From Oscarella lobularis (Eukaryota; Porifera; Homoscleromorpha; Homosclerophorida; Oscarellidae): a stretch of 64,000 nt of DNA. Made by a program: the position numbers and the translations under genes. Under the pieces are notes generated by a model. The model was not told the origin of the DNA. It made no database searches and worked only from the letters and a program-made list of their open reading frames with translations. The first letter of the stretch is position 1. Every line of letters begins with the position of its first letter. Below are positions 60,040 through 64,000 of the stretch, one piece after another. Where the stretch lies: positions 1,736,001-1,800,000 of the forward strand of contig NC_089187.1 in assembly GCF_947507565.1 (NCBI RefSeq). The letters are read 5' to 3'.

Positions 60040-60179
60040 CGATTTTCACCACGGCCAACTCTCCTCCAGCGCTATCGCGAGGACAATGCGTCACTTCACC
60101 GGAAGTCGTATGCATTATAGTCATGTAGACGGGATGAGGCCCATCGGAAACAAAACGTCATATCCAGTACTGAATTACA

Positions 60180-60600
60180 ATGAAACTAATTTAGCCTAAG
60201 TGAAATCAAAAGAAGCAAATATAGATAAAACGTAAAAAATTGCCTTCAAGGCTTGGCGGTTGCATTTCAATCTAGTTTCGCTTTAGAGGCGCGTGTGTTT
60301 GAGAAGGCGATGGAGTTCTGACGACACGCGATCAATAAAAAAATCAATAGGAAATGATTGTGTCTTTACCGTCTGGCTGGTTTTGCAAATAGAGAACATC
60401 GCTTCAACGTGGCTTGTTCCTCTGCACGAATTCGCTGCTCGTCGGACGTCGCTTCTCACTGAAACGAGACCCATGTCCTCAAAAGAGGCCCTCCTTCATT
60501 ATCTCAGCAACACTACCCATTGCAGCCGAATCAGAGGTAACTAGAAAACGTCTTTGTGAACTCGAGATACACGAACAAAGGTTTTTCCCGGGGTTTTTCC
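60180..60600. repeat. Dispersed repeat, copy 4
   Basis: Copy of the 55.5-55.94 kb repeat, carried along in unit B (ATGTCCTCAAAAGAGGCCCT, then CTCAGCAACACTACCCATTG). Confidence 0.7.
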
Positions 60601-60770
60601 TATGCATGACGTCACCGACGCAAACAACTGATTTTTGGACTGTAGTTCTAATCTCACCTGTTCCAGCGTTCACTGTCGACTTCCTCGGTACAAAAAATTC
60701 CGTGCACACCGTCCTCTAAGAGCGTAAAAGGGGTGCAACTCGCCGTATCCGGGTTTGGTCTACTGTGATT

Positions 60771-60781
60771 GCCACGTGACG
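60771..60781. promoter_or_regulatory. E-box GCCACGTGACG upstream of BTB-kelch copy B
   Basis: Third instance of the box, about 45 bases before the ATG at 60825. Confidence 0.45.
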
Positions 60782-60824
60782 TTAACTTCCGAATTCTCAC
60801 TAAATTTCTCACCGCTCGCCGCAC

Positions 60825-62560
60825 ATGGCAGAAAAAGCGATTTTCGCTACGGAAGGACATCCGTCAATTCTCTCATCGGGTCTCCAGTCGCTTCGACAGT
60901 CGAACGACTTCTGCGACGTCGTCGTCGTCGTCGAAGGACACCGATTCACGCTCATCGCATCGTCCTGGCATCGATCAGCGACTATTTCCGTACGATGTTT
61001 CTTGGAGATTTCGCAGAGAGACGCCAGACCGAAATAACGCTTCATAACGTCGACGCCGCGTCGATGACGACGTTGATCGACTACGCTTACACGGGAACGG
61101 CCCAATGCGCCGTCCACGAAGTCGAACAGCTGTACGCAAGTGCTCATTTCCTTCGGTTGGACGACGTCGTCGCAAAGTGCAGCAAGTGGCTCATGAGTCA
61201 CGCCGATTTATCCAACTGTCTGCACCTTGCGCTATTTGCTGATCGATACAGCGACTCTCTCCTGATGAGCGTATCCGATCGCACGGCAGCCGTCAATATT
61301 GTCGACGTGGCTGACACTGTGGAGTTCCTAGCACTGACGGCGGAGCACCTACGTCGAATCATAGCTCTTGATGAATTGGGAGTGAGGGATGAAGAGGAGG
61401 TGTTGCATGTAATATCCAAATGGATGAAGCACGATTACGAATCACGCAGAAAGCACGCCAAGGTTCTATTGAACGTGGTTCGTCTTCGCCTAATCGATTT
61501 GGCAAAGTGTGAAGCACTCTTGATGGAGCTCCAAATGAGAGAGTGGGTTATGGCGAGAGTAACTGAAGAGGCAAAAGAAGAAGGAACGGCTTCGTCTCGC
61601 AATGGATGCCAAGACGTTCTACTAGTTGTCGGCGGCAAAGTGTGGATTTCTGATTGCCGGAACGGAAGCCATTATATCATATCAAATGAATCCAGATTTT
61701 ATGATCCGTCTCGAGACGTGTGGTCTACGTTTCCTTCGTTAGTTGAACCGAGATCTTGTCCTGGTCTTGTTACCGTTGGTGACGTTCTGTATGCCGTAGG
61801 TGGGGAAATAATTGAACACACGACGACATTTTACAATCGGGCTGAGATGGATTCATATTTGTTGAGTACAGTAGAAAGATACGATTCAAAACAGAATCGA
61901 TGGGTGGCTGACGTCAAACCTATGTCCCACCCAAGACCTGGAAACGAGATAACTTCTTGTCTAGGACGCGTTTATGGGATAAGTCCAAATCGACTGAAAA
62001 AGAATTGGTTTGTGGAGACGTACGACTCAGAGGAAAACAGATGGTTTCCATTTTCTTCACCTTCAAAGCCAAGGTATTGCGTGGAAGACGTGATAGTAGC
62101 CGCTCTTTCTGATCATGTATACGTGTTTTACCATGATGACGACGAGTTCGGCTATATCAGATACGATCCTATTGAAGATCGCTGGCAAAGTTTTTCTCCT
62201 ACTCCGTTTTCTGTTCACTCTATGTATGAAAGGCAAGAGGCGCCGCATTTTACAGTTACAAATAACGACAGTATAAACTTTTATTGGAACTGGGCACTTT
62301 GTGTATCGTTTTCAAGCAAAAGTGAGCAGTGGTGTGTACCCTATTTTGATTGGCATTCGCGAAATGATTACTGTTTGTTCGGTGGGGGAGCTGGTGATTG
62401 CGACAACTATTACCTTTTATTTGCCGAAAGTATGGCAGTAATTGACATCGGCAGCCAAAGAATATCGGAGAGAAAGCCGGGAAAAAATTATATTCCAAAA
62501 TATTTGCGGCACTGTGGAGCTAAATTTATAAGCAGAAATTTTGTTTTGAATTTGATGTAG
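60825..62560 (+). pseudogene. BTB-BACK-kelch copy B, one-base deletion in the BTB domain
   Basis: Starts like copy A (MAEKAIFATEGHPSIL) but at 60,944-60,947 reads CCGATTCACG where copy A has CCGATTTCACG. The missing T shifts the frame within the BTB domain and brings a stop about 70 codons in. The remaining 500-odd codons, from HAHRIVLAS through BACK and kelch to KFISRNFVLNLM, stay open in the other frame and are very close to copy A. The lesion is therefore recent or a sequencing error; if real, no BTB domain is made from the normal start. Confidence 0.8.
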
Positions 62561-62689
62561 TACGTGATCCTTGTAAATGCTATTGCTAATAATTGTGATG
62601 TGTTGCTGTCTACTACATTTATTTTGGGATTATCGTTTGCCAGCTAGAGGAGAGTTAATGTCCACTACAGGCATAACGAATTAAGTCGC

Positions 62690-62930
62690 TCTTTTCCTTT
62701 CTGGATTTACTTTCAGTACTACGACAACAGATGATCTTACTTGCTAATCATCCAGATGAGAGAGAGCATCCATGTTTCAAGTGCCGTCTGCGCTTCCTAA
62801 CGATCTGCAATGGAACACTGTAAGAACGCGTTTGCCTGAATGCAACAAAAAGTGTCCATGCTCTAATACATTGCCCAGATACTTCATTGCTGCTCTGCTC
62901 TGTCATCTTTTCCATCGTTGCTCTTTGTAA
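62690..62930 (+). pseudogene. AIG1-like relic (exons 1-2) in unit B
   Basis: Copy of the relic at 58.0 kb. It keeps the CRLRFLT segment (TTTCAAGTGCCGTCTGCGCT) that the unit A relic has lost, but its own start is damaged. Confidence 0.68.
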
Positions 62931-63116
62931 GGAGATGCAGTCCAATGTGCATGAAGAGACTTCAAAACGACCATTTTTGCGTTCTACACGCAGCAGTCTC
63001 GATCGGTTCAGGACTCGCAAACCGCGGACGAAACAGATGATTCCCGAAGAGATACATCATGAATGGGTACAAAGCGCCGTTAACGAGTTGAAATAATATA
63101 CGCAAGTCCGGTCGTG

Positions 63117-63537
63117 TCCACCTCCTGCAGTAGCAATTGTGCGAATCTCATGCAGCTCTCGCGTACGCGTAGACGGGATCATGATGACGTCACCAAAGAT
63201 AGCAGACGCTTCTTTCCCTGCAGCGGTCAGAGACAGCATCGCCTAGTGCAGTATCCTCACAGCGCTTTCGGCGATCTCTCTGCTTCCGTGAGAAGAGCGG
63301 AGCTGACAGTCGTCAGCGATGGTTCGAGTGGTCTAGGTCCCGGAGCCACTTCCTTATAAGGTACAGTCAACTTGCAATGCCACGTGAATAAGCTCACTTT
63401 CGAGACTCGCGTATTCAATCATATGCAGAGCCGCACTGGCATATATTAAACTCCTAAGAGTGCTTTTGACAAAGGGAAACGTACTAAAATTCCACAGTGA
63501 TACCTATACGTCAGACCAGTTGGCTGAAAAACTACGG
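63117..63537. other. Intergenic, nothing recognised
   Basis: Unique sequence beyond the duplication edge. An 81-codon plus-strand frame at 63114-63359 has no family features. Confidence 0.35.
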
Positions 63538-64000
63538 TTAATTGTGCGGCGTGCTACACCACTTGCGAATTCTGCTAAGTGACTTCGGCACTCGGCATCT
63601 GTGCTCTTCTACGCCCCCGCATCTAGTGCTGCCAAGTGCTTCCTCCATGTACAAATAATCGCAATCTGCGAAAGAAATATAGCAATCCTCTGACACGTTC
63701 ATGACTTTCCGTTCATGCCGATCACTGTGTATTGATCCAGCAATTTTAGCCACTTCTCTAGTGGCATCAAAGAAACTAGCGTTTGTTAGCTTGACTCGAT
63801 AGAGGAAAAGGCTCACAGCTCTGTCCACCACCTCAGCTGAAGTCGATGAAATAAGATACTGCAGTTCAGGCGACGTTCTGGTTAGATAAGTCGTCGTAAT
63901 ATTCTTTACATAGCTCGCGATGTTAAAGACATCCTTCGACTAGCAAAAACAATTTCACATGAGAGACGATTCAAAACGTCTTGCTACCTTGGAGCTACCT
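63538..64000 (-). CDS. 3' end of a gene with the RIRKWC C-terminal domain; continues past the window
   Basis: The last exon (63939-63538) encodes about 133 residues ending SRIRKWCSTPHN. It aligns by eye with the last exon of the Ig/FN3 gene at 34.16-34.56 kb: VFNIASYVKN with VFDITKYVKR, SLFLYRVKLTNASFFDA with SVFVYQVMMSNVSFLEG, CYISFADCDYL with CKIVFADCSPL, and SRIRKWC with QRIRKWC. An acceptor AG lies at 63,941-63,940 and a further exon fragment reaches the window edge. By analogy the missing part may hold Ig/FN3 domains, but none is visible here. Confidence 0.65.

Larger units (their letters stand above)
58462..63116. repeat. Tandem duplication, unit B
   Basis: Second copy with scattered substitutions and small deletions. 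The boundary phrase GGTCGTGTCCACCTCCTG occurs at its left edge (58,457-58,474) and again at its right edge (about 63,112), after which similarity stops. Confidence 0.82.

Overview
The window is animal nuclear DNA, most likely from a sponge. Genes are split by very short introns (many 45-60 bases, GT-AG) and packed on both strands. The families are metazoan: macro-domain PARP, Deltex-type E3 ligase, Roco GTPase with death domains, TNF-like ligand, Ig/FN3 receptors and BTB-kelch proteins. The dominant gene is built from the C-terminal domain of spongin short-chain collagens ('short-chain collagen C4-like'). A homoscleromorph or demosponge fits; the exact group cannot be read from the sequence.

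Layout. 0.1-11 kb: a PARP14-like macro/WWE/PARP gene (minus), a protein kinase with an acidic insert (minus) and, divergently, a macro-RING-Deltex C-terminal gene (plus); the two outer genes look like an ADP-ribosylation/ubiquitin pair. 11.7-15.3 kb: an AIG1/ADTRP-like membrane hydrolase with a broken copy of its last exon, then a secreted or membrane protein with a heptad stalk and three TNF-like domains (minus). 17.2-19 kb: BTB-BACK-kelch copy 1 (plus), frameshifted near its end. 19-24 kb: gene-poor, with a tandem repeat, a chain of GC-rich hairpins and a dispersed repeat. 24.2-28.9 kb: ankyrin-Roc-COR-death-death protein (minus). 29.9-34.6 kb: two Ig/FN3 genes head to head.

35.1-55.4 kb is one giant minus-strand gene. 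It has a signal peptide, a cysteine-rich/TSP1 head and nine super-repeats of about 2.2 kb. Each super-repeat holds three complete C4-like domains (27 in all) and is bounded by TSP1, furin-like or CGVCGG cysteine modules. No collagen triple helix is present. By rough estimate it encodes about 5,500 residues and should be an extracellular matrix or adhesion protein.

53.8-63.1 kb is a tandem duplication with a unit of about 4.67 kb. Each unit carries the 5' end of the giant gene, a divergent BTB-kelch gene and an AIG1 relic. In the second unit the giant-gene end is truncated with deletions and the kelch gene has a one-base deletion. The last 0.5 kb holds the end of another minus-strand gene whose C-terminal domain matches that of the Ig gene at 34 kb.

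Exon edges come from reading frames, splice consensus and homology judged by eye; they may be off by a base or wrong where noted.
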